The notes under the pieces are model-generated. The model ran no database searches. It saw nothing but the letters and a program-made list of their open reading frames with translations, and had not been told where the DNA came from. A DNA stretch of 64,000 nt from Pseudooceanicola marinus (lineage in GTDB: Bacteria > Pseudomonadota > Alphaproteobacteria > Rhodobacterales > Rhodobacteraceae). Positions 18,043 to 27,003 of this stretch are shown piece after piece. Position 1 is the first letter of the stretch; every line of letters starts with the position of its first letter. The DNA lies in NCBI RefSeq assembly GCF_020177265.1, contig NZ_JAIVMC010000010.1, forward strand, positions 62,001-126,000, given 5' to 3'. The position numbers and the translations under genes are program-made.

Positions 18043-19251
18043 TCAGGAACTGAAGAGGGTGCGGGCCATCGACTTCGGCAACAGCAGGTTCACCAGGGCA
18101 GCGGTCAGGACCTTCAGGCCGCTGCGGCGGTCGGCGAACCAGCCTGCGGGGCTGGCCCACAGCCCCCGCAGGGCAAGCCCGAGGGCCTGGCGCCGCGGCG
18201 CACCGGCGCGCAGGGCGCGGCGGGCCAGCCGGCGAAGGCGGGTCGCCTTGTCCCGGGCCGTGGGCGCACGGGTGTAGCGGGCCGCCGTGACCAGTGCCGC
18301 CAGTCGCCCGCTGCAGATCGCCGCCAGGCTCGGCGGGGTCTCGCCCGAGGCGCCCGGCGCGGCGTCGCCCCGGGGGTAGAGAACCAGTGGCTGGTCGAGG
18401 GGCGCCAGTCGGTAGCCTTCGCCGACCAGCCGCACCAGCCATTCCAGGTCATCGCCATGGGGCAACCGACTGTCGAAGGTGCCCACGGTATTCACCAGCT
18501 CGGCGCGCAGGGCGAGGTTCGACAGCCGCTGCACCGGGTTCTCGGCCATCAGCCGGGCGACAGTGAGGTCCCCCGAGGGCTGCGGGCCGGGGGCGGCGTC
18601 CGCTTCCGATCCCACCTCGGCACCGGGGGCATAGCAGGCATCAAGCGTCACGTCGGTGAAGGCGGCGGTGATCCGGTCGAGCTTGTCGGGCATCCACAGG
18701 GCCCCCGGTTCGCAGAAAGCCAGGATCTCGCCGCGCGCCTCGGCCAGGCCGATATTGCGCGCGCAGGCGAAGGGCGCGCCGCCGTCCCCGCGCCGTGCCC
18801 CGCGCAGCAGGCGGAACCGACGGTCGAGCGCGGCATACTGCGCTGCCACCTGGGGGCTGTCGTCGCGCGCCCCGGTGTCGATCAGCAGGGCTTCCCAATC
18901 GGTCTCCGTTTGGCTCAGGAGGGCCTCCAGCGTGATCGCGAGGCTGGCGCTGGCATCGCCGTAGGGCAACAGGATCGAGAACCGGGGCTCCAGACCTTCG
19001 ACGGCGCTGCCGGCCAGTGCGCCCCAGCCCGCAGTGCTGTCCCGGGGTCTGATGAGCGGTTCGGCTACGGCGGAGATCGTACCGGCGCAGGCCGGCGCCG
19101 GATCCGTCGTGCCTGGGACAAAGGGCCACCGTGGATGCCCGCTGGCATCGACATCGCCGGGGTGCCAGCCCGGCGGCAAGGGGGGGCGCGCGGTCAGGCG
19201 TCCACTCCCTGCGTGTCGAGGGCGTCCAGTTCCGCCCGGCTGGCCTTCCAC
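18043..19251 (-). CDS. Family-2 glycosyltransferase-like protein with altered DXD site
   Basis: About 380-402 aa. The GT-A core begins at FSILLPYGDASASLAITLEALL and continues to ACARNIGLAEARGEILAF and later GDDLEWLVRL, as in GT2 enzymes. Where the family has a D-x-D-D metal site before WxPDKL, this protein reads CEPGALWMPDKL (residues 180-190), so the metal-binding aspartates are missing. Start uncertain: the GTG at 19251 overlaps the end of the kinase gene by 58 bp, and a TTG at 19179 would give 378 aa; neither has a strong ribosome-binding site. It follows the kinase gene on the same strand. Acceptor unknown. Confidence 0.75.
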   Translation of the reverse strand: MEGQPGGTGRPRHAGSGRLTARPPLPPGWHPGDVDASGHPRWPFVPGTTDPAPACAGTISAVAEPLIRPRDSTAGWGALAGSAVEGLEPRFSILLPYGDASASLAITLEALLSQTETDWEALLIDTGARDDSPQVAAQYAALDRRFRLLRGARRGDGGAPFACARNIGLAEARGEILAFCEPGALWMPDKLDRITAAFTDVTLDACYAPGAEVGSEADAAPGPQPSGDLTVARLMAENPVQRLSNLALRAELVNTVGTFDSRLPHGDDLEWLVRLVGEGYRLAPLDQPLVLYPRGDAAPGASGETPPSLAAICSGRLAALVTAARYTRAPTARDKATRLRRLARRALRAGAPRRQALGLALRGLWASPAGWFADRRSGLKVLTAALVNLLLPKSMARTLFSS

Positions 19252-21794
19252 AGCGGTTCCAGCGCCTGCAGCTCGGCGGCCTCGATCTCCTGGCCGCGCT
19301 TGGCCTTGGTCTCGATCGCGGCCAGCGCCTCGCGCAGGGCGGTCAGGCCGAAGGTGCCGCAGGTGCCGGCGCAGGCGTGGGTGAGGCGGGCGATCTCCTG
19401 CTTGCTGCCGGGGAAGGCGGCCAGGGCGGCGATGCAGCCGTCGGTTTCGGCGCAGAACCGGTCGAGCAGCTTGCGCGCGGTCTCGGTGCCGGTGCCGGAG
19501 AACAGGGTCTCGATCTGGGTGGCGTCGATCAGCTCGGACGGGGCCGCGCGGTCACGGCTGTCCTGTGCGGCCAGCGGCAGCGCGCCGTTGGCCAGGTCCT
19601 GCAGCAGGCGGCTCAGGACCTTGCGGTCGATGGGCTTGGACAGGCAGTGATCCATGCCGATGCTGCGGAACTTCTTCAGCTCCTCGGGCAGGGCATGGGC
19701 GGTCAGCGCGACAATCGGCACGTCCGCCGAGGCACCATGGCCGGAGCGGATGCGCAAGGCGGCCTCGGTGCCATCCATCACGGGCATGGAGATGTCCATC
19801 AGGATCAGGTCGAAGCGTTGCGCATCGGCCCAGTCGACCCCGGCCTGGCCATCGACCGCCTCGGTCACGTAGTGGCCTTCGCTTTCCAGCATCTCGCGGG
19901 CGATGAAACGGTTGATCTCGTTGTCCTCGACCAGCAGGACTTCCATCGGCGGGGTGGTGCCTTTGGTCGTACTGTCCGTCTCGGCGTCGGGCAGGGTTTC
20001 CTCTCCGGCGGCCTGGGCGACGGGGATGCGCACCCAGAACAGGCTGCCGTCCCCGGGCACGCTTTCGGCGCCGATCTCGCCCTCCATCAGCTGCACCAGC
20101 CGTCGGGCGATGCCGAGGCCTAGCCCGGTCCCCGAGGCCTGGCGCGCGTAGGAGCTGTCAAGCGTCTCGAAATCGTTGAAGATCCGGTCCAGGTCGTCCT
20201 CTTCGATGCCGATCCCGCTGTCGATCACCCGGAATTCGAGCTGGCTGCGTTGCGGACCGACAAGTTCCACCTCGATCTCGACGTCCCCCCCGCGGGTGAA
20301 CTTCACCGCGTTGGTCACCAGGTTCAACAGCACCTGCCGCAGGCGCCGGGCGTCGGCCACCAGCGGGCCGGACGGGGTGCCGACCCAGTTCCAGGTCAGG
20401 TCGTTGCCATTGGTCGAGGCAAGGGTGGCCGAGGTCTCCACCACACCGTCCAGAAGGCGAGGCACCGAGAAGGTCCGCGCCTCGGGCTTCATCTTGCCGG
20501 CTTCGAATTTCGCCAGGTCCAGCACGTCGTTCACGAGGTTCAGCAACAGCTGGGCCGAACTGTCCATCAGTGTGAGAAGTTCGCTCTGCTCTTCGGAGAG
20601 GGAGTGATCGCGCAGCAGCTGCATCGAGCCGATCAGCCCGTTCAGCGGCGTGCGCATCTCGTGGCTCATCACCGCCAGGAACTCGGACTTCGACCGCTCA
20701 CCGGCCAGCGCGCGGTCACGCGCCTGGGTCAGCATCTCTTCCTGCGCCTTGCGCAGGGAAATGTCGCGGACGAAGGAGACGAAGAGGTGCTCGTTGTCGG
20801 CGGCCCGGTCGAAGGAGACCTCGGCAGGGAAGCGACGGCCCGATCGGTCGCGGGCGGTGAACTCGAACGGATGCAGGAAGCTGTCGCCGCGTTCTCGGGC
20901 CTCCAGCACGCTGTCGCCCATCCGGCGCAATTCCTCGGCTTCGGTTTCGGGGATCAGCAGATGCCGCACGCGCCTACCCACGACCTCGGCCCGGCTATAG
21001 CCGAACATGCGTTCGGCCGCGCTGTTGAACTCGTGGATGAACCCGTCGGAATCGGTCACCACCACCGCATCCAGTGAGGTTTCGACGATGGTGTGCATCC
21101 GCGCGGCATGGGCCTCGGCCCGCCTGGCGCTGTTGCGCGACTGACGCGCCATGCGCACCAGCACCAGCGCCAGCAGCGACAGCCCGGCGATGAACAGGAA
21201 CATCACCGTGGCGATCAGGCCGAGGGTGCGGATCAGGCTGGCCTGGCGGGCATCGGTGATCTGCGCAAAGCCATCGAGGCCCGACAGCGAGAAGGACCGC
21301 ACGTCCTGGTGGATGCGGTCGGCGGTCTCTCTCAGGTCCGGCAGGGCCGCCAGCAGATCAGGCTCGCTGCCGTCGATCAGCGGCACCGTCTCCTGCAGGA
21401 AGGCATCGACACGCAGGCGCGGGGCGTTGAAATCCTGGTTGTCCTGCATGGCACGGAAGGCCGGAGCGTCCTCGATCAGGGCCATGCGGCTGTAGAAGAT
21501 ATCGAAGGCGCGACGCAGTTCGACGATCGCGGGGCCAGTGGTCTCGGCGTCGCCGTCGTCGATGCTTGCCTCGGCCTGTGCCAGGGCCGCCTCGTACCGC
21601 AGGAAATCGACCTCGGCCTGGGCCAAGCTCCATTGCAGGTTGTCCGAATTGGAGGAGGTGAGGGTCTCGATTTCATGCAATACGAGCCAGGCCAGGCCGA
21701 CCACCAGTGTCACGCAGAGGATCAGGATCGTCAGGGCGGCGATTGGCTGCCGCCAGAGAGGGGACCGCCCGCTGTTACGGGATACGCTCAACAT
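19194..21794 (-). CDS. Hybrid sensor histidine kinase with receiver and HPt domains
   Basis: Multi-domain phosphorelay kinase, 866 aa. Order: TM1 (about 18-38), periplasmic helical domain (40-187), TM2 (188-214), PAS domain (233-350), HisKA with His378 in SHEMRTPLNG, HATPase with N box NLVTNAVKF and G boxes DSGIGI and GTGLGL, receiver with Asp667 in LILMDISMP, and C-terminal HPt with His806 in THACAGTCG. All phosphotransfer residues are present. The chain His-Asp-His would end on a separate regulator, most simply the divergent NarL-type protein at 22663. The periplasmic domain probably senses through the small protein encoded just upstream at 21826. Confidence 0.93.
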   Translation of the reverse strand: MLSVSRNSGRSPLWRQPIAALTILILCVTLVVGLAWLVLHEIETLTSSNSDNLQWSLAQAEVDFLRYEAALAQAEASIDDGDAETTGPAIVELRRAFDIFYSRMALIEDAPAFRAMQDNQDFNAPRLRVDAFLQETVPLIDGSEPDLLAALPDLRETADRIHQDVRSFSLSGLDGFAQITDARQASLIRTLGLIATVMFLFIAGLSLLALVLVRMARQSRNSARRAEAHAARMHTIVETSLDAVVVTDSDGFIHEFNSAAERMFGYSRAEVVGRRVRHLLIPETEAEELRRMGDSVLEARERGDSFLHPFEFTARDRSGRRFPAEVSFDRAADNEHLFVSFVRDISLRKAQEEMLTQARDRALAGERSKSEFLAVMSHEMRTPLNGLIGSMQLLRDHSLSEEQSELLTLMDSSAQLLLNLVNDVLDLAKFEAGKMKPEARTFSVPRLLDGVVETSATLASTNGNDLTWNWVGTPSGPLVADARRLRQVLLNLVTNAVKFTRGGDVEIEVELVGPQRSQLEFRVIDSGIGIEEDDLDRIFNDFETLDSSYARQASGTGLGLGIARRLVQLMEGEIGAESVPGDGSLFWVRIPVAQAAGEETLPDAETDSTTKGTTPPMEVLLVEDNEINRFIAREMLESEGHYVTEAVDGQAGVDWADAQRFDLILMDISMPVMDGTEAALRIRSGHGASADVPIVALTAHALPEELKKFRSIGMDHCLSKPIDRKVLSRLLQDLANGALPLAAQDSRDRAAPSELIDATQIETLFSGTGTETARKLLDRFCAETDGCIAALAAFPGSKQEIARLTHACAGTCGTFGLTALREALAAIETKAKRGQEIEAAELQALEPLWKASRAELDALDTQGVDA

Positions 21795-21825
21795 CGTCGT
21801 GTCTCTCCTGAGGGCACCGGCCGGT

Positions 21826-22335
21826 CTATTCGAACGCGGTGATGCGGTCGAGCTGCCAGATGCTGCGTGCGTAGATCACCTCCTGGCGGAAGGCGGGGTC
21901 GGCATCGAAGGGGTAGACGATCCACAGCGGCCCCTTGTCCCGCAGGGACATCTCTTCGCCATGGTTCAGGTAGGCCACGATCGGGGCGCCGTCTTCCCAG
22001 CCGGAGCGGGGCATCTCGATCTCGTAGTCGTTGATCGCCTTGGCCGAGATGCGCTGCGCGTCCGGGGCCACTTCGCTGATCAGGTCCGCCAGGGAAACGC
22101 CGGTGAATTCCTGCACCCCGTCGGTCCAGATGGTGGTCGTTTCATAGACCTGCGACGGCATTTCCTGCAGGGCTTCGAGGTCGAGCTCCGCCAGGACCTC
22201 TCCGGTTTCGGAGGTCACCGTCAACAGGGTTGCCCCCCGCGCATCCGTGGCGGCGGCCGGGGCGGCCAGCAGCGCGGCGGTCGCGGCCGCGAGCAGGGCG
22301 GGCACCAGGGATAGACGGAGACGGAACGGGAGCAT
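21826..22335 (-). CDS. Periplasmic sulfite-oxidase-fold protein without cysteine
   Basis: A 169-aa protein with a Sec signal peptide (about 1-29, ending APAAATDARG) and a mature part resembling the molybdopterin-binding fold of sulfite oxidases (ELDLEALQEMP, FTGVSLADLI, GPLWIVYPFD). The mature sequence contains no cysteine, so the usual molybdenum ligand is absent and catalysis is unlikely. Its gene lies 31 bp upstream of the hybrid kinase on the same strand, suggesting a ligand-binding accessory of the kinase. The ATG at 22335 is chosen because the signal peptide begins there; the ribosome-binding site is poor and the frame extends upstream. Confidence 0.75.
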   Translation of the reverse strand: MLPFRLRLSLVPALLAAATAALLAAPAAATDARGATLLTVTSETGEVLAELDLEALQEMPSQVYETTTIWTDGVQEFTGVSLADLISEVAPDAQRISAKAINDYEIEMPRSGWEDGAPIVAYLNHGEEMSLRDKGPLWIVYPFDADPAFRQEVIYARSIWQLDRITAFE

Positions 22336-22420
22336 CTGCAAGGGCCGAATCTGATTGTTATCGATTTTAACCTTCGCACAGAACTCGCCCTGCGCGGGAG
22401 TGACGCATCGGACCACCGCC

Positions 22421-22438
22421 CCTATCCGAATGGATAGG
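22421..22438. promoter_or_regulatory. 18-bp perfect palindrome in the divergent gap
   Basis: CCTATCC-GAAT-GGATAGG lies between the cysteine-free periplasmic protein gene and the NarL-type regulator gene, with a smaller palindrome GTCATATGAC at 22526-22535. The gap of about 330 bp holds nothing else recognisable. The position suits a binding site for the response regulator controlling one or both divergent units. Confidence 0.45.
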
Positions 22439-22662
22439 ACGCCGCTGCAGGGCGGGGCCGGACGGAGGGCCCGCGCAACCACGGGAAATGACTCGCAAGT
22501 TACTGGACCTACTAATGGTTTAAGGGTCATATGACGGGATAGCGGCCGATCCTCCCCGATTTGGTCACATTTTTAGGTTCATCCTTACGAAACGGAATGA
22601 ACTTGATTCGCAGGCGGGACAAAGCGGTGATTACTGCTCGGACTCTTCATGATGAACGCGAC

Positions 22663-23304
22663 ATGGGCGGTGTGTCCGCCGGGGCGATGCGTGTCCTCAT
22701 CGCCGATGACCATGATTTGCTGCGGGATACGCTTCAGGCGTTCCTGAACGCCGAGGGCGGCTTCGATGCCGGCACGGTCGCGTCCTTCGACGAGGCCGTG
22801 GCGCAGGTCGAAGCCGGGGCGCATTATGATCTGATCCTGCTGGACTATTCGATGCCGGGCATGCGCGGTCTCGACGGGCTGAAGCGGATGATGGAGCTGG
22901 CGGGGCACAACCGCGTCGCCATCATCTCGGGCACTGCCAGCCGCGAGATCGCCGAAGAGGCCCTGGCCGTGGGCGCCGCGGGCTTCGTGCCGAAGACTCT
23001 CTCGGCCAAGTCGCTGATCAATGCGGTGCGCTTCATGGCCATGGGGGAGCAGTATGCGCCCCTCGAATTCATGCGCGCGCCCGCCGAGGAAGAGGATGCG
23101 AACCCGCTGGCCGAGATGCTGTCGGAGCGCGAGTTGCAGGTGCTGGAGGGGCTGACCCAGGGCAAGGCGAACAAGGAAATCGCCCGGGATCTGGATATCC
23201 GCGAACCCACGGTGAAACTGCACGTGAAGACGCTGTATCGCAAGATCGGCGCCTCGAACCGCACCCAGGCGGCGATGATCGCCAAGGAAGCCGGTCTGTT
23301 CTGA
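22663..23304 (+). CDS. NarL/LuxR-type response regulator
   Basis: About 213 aa: an N-terminal receiver (VLIADDHDLLRD acidic pair; phospho-acceptor Asp in LILLDYSMPGM; conserved Lys in FVPKTLS) and a C-terminal LuxR helix-turn-helix (LSERELQVLEGLTQGKANKEIARDL...VKLHVKTLYRKIGASNR). It is the natural output of the phosphorelay kinase encoded divergently. Start uncertain: in-frame ATGs at 22597, 22663 and 22687 are all possible and none has a clear ribosome-binding site. Confidence 0.9.
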   Translation: MGGVSAGAMRVLIADDHDLLRDTLQAFLNAEGGFDAGTVASFDEAVAQVEAGAHYDLILLDYSMPGMRGLDGLKRMMELAGHNRVAIISGTASREIAEEALAVGAAGFVPKTLSAKSLINAVRFMAMGEQYAPLEFMRAPAEEEDANPLAEMLSERELQVLEGLTQGKANKEIARDLDIREPTVKLHVKTLYRKIGASNRTQAAMIAKEAGLF

Positions 23305-23336
23305 CCCTTTCGGGGCGGGACGCCCGCTGACCAGGA

Positions 23337-24728
23337 TCAGCCCAGGACGCGGCCCGCGTTCAGCAGCTCCGCGGGATCCATGGCCGCCTTCAACCGGGTC
23401 ATCACCAGCCGTTCCTGCTCGCTGCGTACCATCGACAGGTAGGGCGCCTTGTCCTGACCGACCCCGTGTTCGGCGGTGATCGAGCCGCCAAGACGCGCCG
23501 CCAGCCCGTTCAGCGCCGCCGAGACCTCGGTGCGGGCCTCGGTCTTCACGATGTAATGCAGGTTGCCGTCGCCCAGGTGGCCGTAGATGTAGACGCCGGC
23601 CTGCGGATCGACCTCGGCCAGCCGGGTGCGGGCCTCGGCCAGGAAGGCGGGCAGGGCGCGGGCGGGCAGTGACAGGTCATGCGGCAGCAGGTTGCCCAGG
23701 GAGAAGGTGAAATCCACGCAGGCCTCCCGCAGGGCCCAGAGCCGGTCATGATCCCGCGCTGATTGCGACACCACCACGTCGCGGCACAGCCCGGCCTCGT
23801 AGGCCTCGATCAGCGCGGCTTCGAAGGCGTCTTCCTGCAGGATCTCCCGCATTCCCTGGATCTCGGTCAGCACGTAGAGACCGGCGCCCGTGGGCAGCGG
23901 CGGGTTGCAGGTCAGGGCGCAGGCGCCCTCGTAGACCTCGGGCCAGATGCCCTCGTAGGCCGACAGCAGCGGGCCCAACCGGGCGCGCAGGTGGCGCAGC
24001 AGGGCCTGGGCCGCCTCGACGCTGTCCACGGCACAGAGCGCATTGGTTTCCACCGTCGGCGCCGGGTGCAGGCGCAGCAGGGCGCGGGTGACCACGCCCA
24101 GCGTGCCTTCCGATCCGATGAAGAGCTGGCGCAGGTCCGGCCCGGCGTTGTCCTTTTCCAGGCCCTTCATGGCGGTGATCACGGTGCCGTCGGCCAGCAC
24201 CGCCTCGATCCCCGCGACCTGGGCGCGCATCATGCCGTAGCGCAGCACGCGGATGCCGCCGGCATTGGTGGCGATCATCCCGCCGATGGTGGCGGATCCG
24301 CGCGCGCCAAGATCGACGCCGAAGATCAGGCCACTGGCAGCTGCCGCCTCCTGCACCTGTTGCAGGGTCGCGCCGGCGCCCACCTCGATCTGGGCGGCCA
24401 GATCGTCGACGGGGCCGATGGCGGTCATCCGCTCCAGCGACAGGACGACCTCTCCCGGCTGCACCCTGGCGCCCCCCGACAGGCCCGTCAGCCCGCCCTG
24501 GAGCACGACCCGGCGCCCCGCCTCCTGGCAGAGACGCAGCGCGGCAGAGACCCCGGCGGTGTCGGCCGGGCGGATCACCAGGCTGGGCGTGGCCGCCACG
24601 CGGCGTGTCGCGTCGGTGGTGAAGCGCGCCAGCTGGTCAGGATCCGTCACCAGCCCGAGATCCAGCCCGGTGGCCGCCAGGGCGGTCTGCAACGGATCGC
24701 TGGTGGCAGGGGCGAGGGCCTCAGCCAT
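23337..24728 (-). CDS. GlcD-like FAD-linked 2-hydroxyacid oxidase/dehydrogenase
   Basis: A 463-aa flavoprotein of the VAO/PCMH fold (glycolate oxidase GlcD, D-lactate and D-2-hydroxyglutarate dehydrogenase family). The FAD-binding half has QGGLTGLSGGA and GARGSATIGGMIATNAGG. The C-terminal half has YIYGHLGDGNLHY and ITAEHGVGQDKAPYL, supplying the metal and substrate histidines. Expected reaction: a D-2-hydroxy acid to a 2-oxo acid. The ATG at 24728 overlaps the RidA stop by 8 bp. Last gene of the ten-gene minus-strand run. Confidence 0.88.
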   Translation of the reverse strand: MAEALAPATSDPLQTALAATGLDLGLVTDPDQLARFTTDATRRVAATPSLVIRPADTAGVSAALRLCQEAGRRVVLQGGLTGLSGGARVQPGEVVLSLERMTAIGPVDDLAAQIEVGAGATLQQVQEAAAASGLIFGVDLGARGSATIGGMIATNAGGIRVLRYGMMRAQVAGIEAVLADGTVITAMKGLEKDNAGPDLRQLFIGSEGTLGVVTRALLRLHPAPTVETNALCAVDSVEAAQALLRHLRARLGPLLSAYEGIWPEVYEGACALTCNPPLPTGAGLYVLTEIQGMREILQEDAFEAALIEAYEAGLCRDVVVSQSARDHDRLWALREACVDFTFSLGNLLPHDLSLPARALPAFLAEARTRLAEVDPQAGVYIYGHLGDGNLHYIVKTEARTEVSAALNGLAARLGGSITAEHGVGQDKAPYLSMVRSEQERLVMTRLKAAMDPAELLNAGRVLG

Positions 24729-25101
24729 CGGTGGGATCGGGCACGGCACAGATCATGATCATCTCGACCTTCAGATCGGGGTTGGCCATGTTCGCCTCGA
24801 AACAGGCGCGGGCGGGCGGGGCGATGTCGGCAACCCACTCGTCCCAGACGGCATTGAAGGCGGCCACGTCGCCCACATCCTTCAGGATGATTGCGCAGAA
24901 CAGAAGCCCTGCCTTGGTCGAACCGATCTCGGTCAGCCGGGCCTCAGCCTTCTCCAGCAGCTGCGCGGCCTGCTCGGCGGTCGACAGGCTGCCGTCGTAG
25001 GGCGCCTTGGGGGTCACGGCGAAGTAGCCTGTGCCATTTGCCACCGTGGCGATGGAGGCGCGGGCGCCGGTCCCGAAACGGGTGATGATGTCGTCGAACA
25101 T
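24721..25101 (-). CDS. RidA-family enamine/imine deaminase
   Basis: A 126-aa RidA/YjgF/UK114 protein. The conserved Arg is at 98 (APPARACFEAN), with Cys100 and the late Glu113 (KVEMIMICAV), consistent with an active imine deaminase. Such proteins hydrolyse reactive 2-aminoacrylate-type enamines released during amine or amino-acid breakdown. It overlaps the flavin oxidase gene by 8 bp and follows the ABC ATPase gene by 10 bp. Its presence suggests that the imported compound is an amino-acid-like nitrogen compound. Confidence 0.88.
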   Translation of the reverse strand: MFDDIITRFGTGARASIATVANGTGYFAVTPKAPYDGSLSTAEQAAQLLEKAEARLTEIGSTKAGLLFCAIILKDVGDVAAFNAVWDEWVADIAPPARACFEANMANPDLKVEMIMICAVPDPTDG

Positions 25102-25111
25102 GGGGCCTCGC

Positions 25112-26182
25112 TTACTCGGTCAGGACGAAGACGGCGTCTTCGGTCCAGCTGAAATGACAGGTGTCGCCTTCCTTCAGGATCACCACGTCGGCGCCAGGCA
25201 CCCGCACGCGGATCTGCTGGTCGCTGGCATGACCGATGACCACGGCATTGTCGCCGTAGTTGACGATCGTCTCGATCTGCATCTGCGCATTCTGGCGGCC
25301 CTCCTTGGGGTCGCGCGACAGCTTCAGGTGCTCGGGCCGGATCAGCAGGTCGACGGTCTGGCCGTCGCTGACCTGCGGACAGCCCTCGGCGCCGAAGGTC
25401 ACGTCGCCCAGCACCGGGCTGGTGGCGCGGCGGGTGCCGGCATCGGTGATGGTCGCGGGCAGCAGGTTGCTCTCGCCGATGAAGTCGGCGACGAAGCGGG
25501 TGGCGGGGCGGTGGTAGATCTCCAGCGGCGCATCGGCCTGTTCGATGGCCCCGTCGGAGAAGACGACGATCCGGTCGGACATCGACATCGCCTCGGTCTG
25601 GTCATGGGTGACGAAGATCGTGGTCACGCCCAGGCGCTTCTGGATTCGCTTGATCTCGATCTGCATCTGTTCACGCAGGTTCTTGTCCAGCGCACCCAGC
25701 GGTTCGTCGAGCAGCAGCAGGTCGGGCTCGAACACCAGCGCGCGGGCCAGGGCCACGCGCTGCTGCTGGCCGCCCGACAGCTCTTTCGGCAGACGATGGG
25801 CAAAGCCCGAGAGGCCGACCAGTTCCAGCATTTCCTCGGCCTTCTTCAGACCGGCCTTCTTGCCCACCTTGCGCATCTGCAGCGGAAAATAGACGTTTTC
25901 GGCCGCGGTCTTGTGCGGGAAGAGGGCATAGTTCTGGAAGACGATGCCGATGTTGCGTTCCTGGGGCGCCAGGTGCGACAGCGACTGGCCGTCCACCGTG
26001 ATCTCGCCCCGGGTGGCATCCTCGAAGCCCGCGATGACCATCAGCGTGGTGGTCTTGCCCGACCCGGACGGCCCGAGGAAGGTGACGAACTCGCCCTTCT
26101 CGATCTCCAGGTCGATATGGCCGAGGGCGGTGAAGTTTCCGAAGGTCTTGTTGACGCCGGACAGCTGCAGATAGGAGCTCAT
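25112..26182 (-). CDS. Spermidine/putrescine-type ABC transporter ATPase
   Basis: ATP-binding subunit, 356 aa, PotA/FbpC type. Walker A GPSGSGKT is at 37-44, then LSGGQQQRVALARAL, LLDEPLGALD and VTHDQTEAM. A C-terminal TOBE domain contains LLIRPEHLKLSRD. The ATG follows an appropriately placed GGAG (on the minus strand). It is co-transcribed after the two permeases (15-bp gap). Confidence 0.92.
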   Translation of the reverse strand: MSSYLQLSGVNKTFGNFTALGHIDLEIEKGEFVTFLGPSGSGKTTTLMVIAGFEDATRGEITVDGQSLSHLAPQERNIGIVFQNYALFPHKTAAENVYFPLQMRKVGKKAGLKKAEEMLELVGLSGFAHRLPKELSGGQQQRVALARALVFEPDLLLLDEPLGALDKNLREQMQIEIKRIQKRLGVTTIFVTHDQTEAMSMSDRIVVFSDGAIEQADAPLEIYHRPATRFVADFIGESNLLPATITDAGTRRATSPVLGDVTFGAEGCPQVSDGQTVDLLIRPEHLKLSRDPKEGRQNAQMQIETIVNYGDNAVVIGHASDQQIRVRVPGADVVILKEGDTCHFSWTEDAVFVLTE

Positions 26183-26197
26183 GGTTTCTCCCGAAGG

Positions 26198-26992
26198 TTA
26201 TCGTTGTTGGGCCGTCTTGGCCGTCATGCGGCGGATCAGCTTGATCACGGAGGGGGCGATCAGGCCGGCGAAGACGATGGCGAAGAGCAGAGTCGAGATG
26301 ACGGCGATGACCGGGTCGGCCTCTTCGCGGATCGAGTCGAACATCTTGCGCGGCAGGGTTTCCGCGTTGCGACCCGAGATGAAGATGGCGACGACGGTTT
26401 CGTCGAAGGACTGGATGAAGGCGAAGAGCGCCGAGATCAGCAGGCCGGGGCGCAGGATCGGCAGGGTGATGTGCAGAAAGACCTGCCGCGGTGTGGCACC
26501 GAGCGAGCGCGCGGCGCGTTCCAGGGTCCGGTCGAACCCCTTCAGGTTGGCCGACAGCACCAGGAAGGTGATCGGCACCGACAGGCAGGTGTGCGCCAGG
26601 ATCACGCCCAGCTTGGAGTGCACCAGCTTCAGCTCGCCGAAGTAGGAGTAGTAGCCGATCGCCATGACGATATGGGGCACCGCCATGGGCATCATCATCA
26701 TCAGGTTGGCCGCCGACTTGCCCCAGAACTTGTGCCGTACCAGGGCGAAGGTGGCCGGGACCACCAGCGCCATGGTCAGCAGCGTGTTCATCGCGGCGAT
26801 GAAGACCGAGTTCCAGGTGGGCCGCAGCCAGGAGGGATCGGAGAAGTAGGCCTGGTAGTACTGCCAACCCCAGCCCGGCGGCGGGAACTGCAGGGAGGCG
26901 GCGGTGGAGAAGGACATCGGCACGACGATCAGCAGGGGCGCAGCGATGAAGGCGACGACGGCGATGCCGATCCAGCGGATGAAGGTGTTCAT
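26198..26992 (-). CDS. Spermidine/putrescine-type ABC permease (PotC-like)
   Basis: A 264-aa inner-membrane permease with six hydrophobic segments and the coupling motif ERAARSLGATPRQVFLHITLP. The start at 26992 (MNTFIRWIGIAVVAF) has AAGGA about 8 bases upstream. It forms a heterodimer with the PotB-like gene, 11 bp upstream. Confidence 0.9.
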   Translation of the reverse strand: MNTFIRWIGIAVVAFIAAPLLIVVPMSFSTAASLQFPPPGWGWQYYQAYFSDPSWLRPTWNSVFIAAMNTLLTMALVVPATFALVRHKFWGKSAANLMMMMPMAVPHIVMAIGYYSYFGELKLVHSKLGVILAHTCLSVPITFLVLSANLKGFDRTLERAARSLGATPRQVFLHITLPILRPGLLISALFAFIQSFDETVVAIFISGRNAETLPRKMFDSIREEADPVIAVISTLLFAIVFAGLIAPSVIKLIRRMTAKTAQQR

Positions 26993-27003
26993 GGCGGGCG
27001 TCC

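Noticed and set aside
16564-19650. Plus-strand open frame of about 1,000 codons opposite the amidase, glycosyltransferase and kinase genes
   Set aside because: Low-complexity Gly/Arg/His/Gln composition and full overlap with genes that carry clear motifs; a GC-skew artefact.
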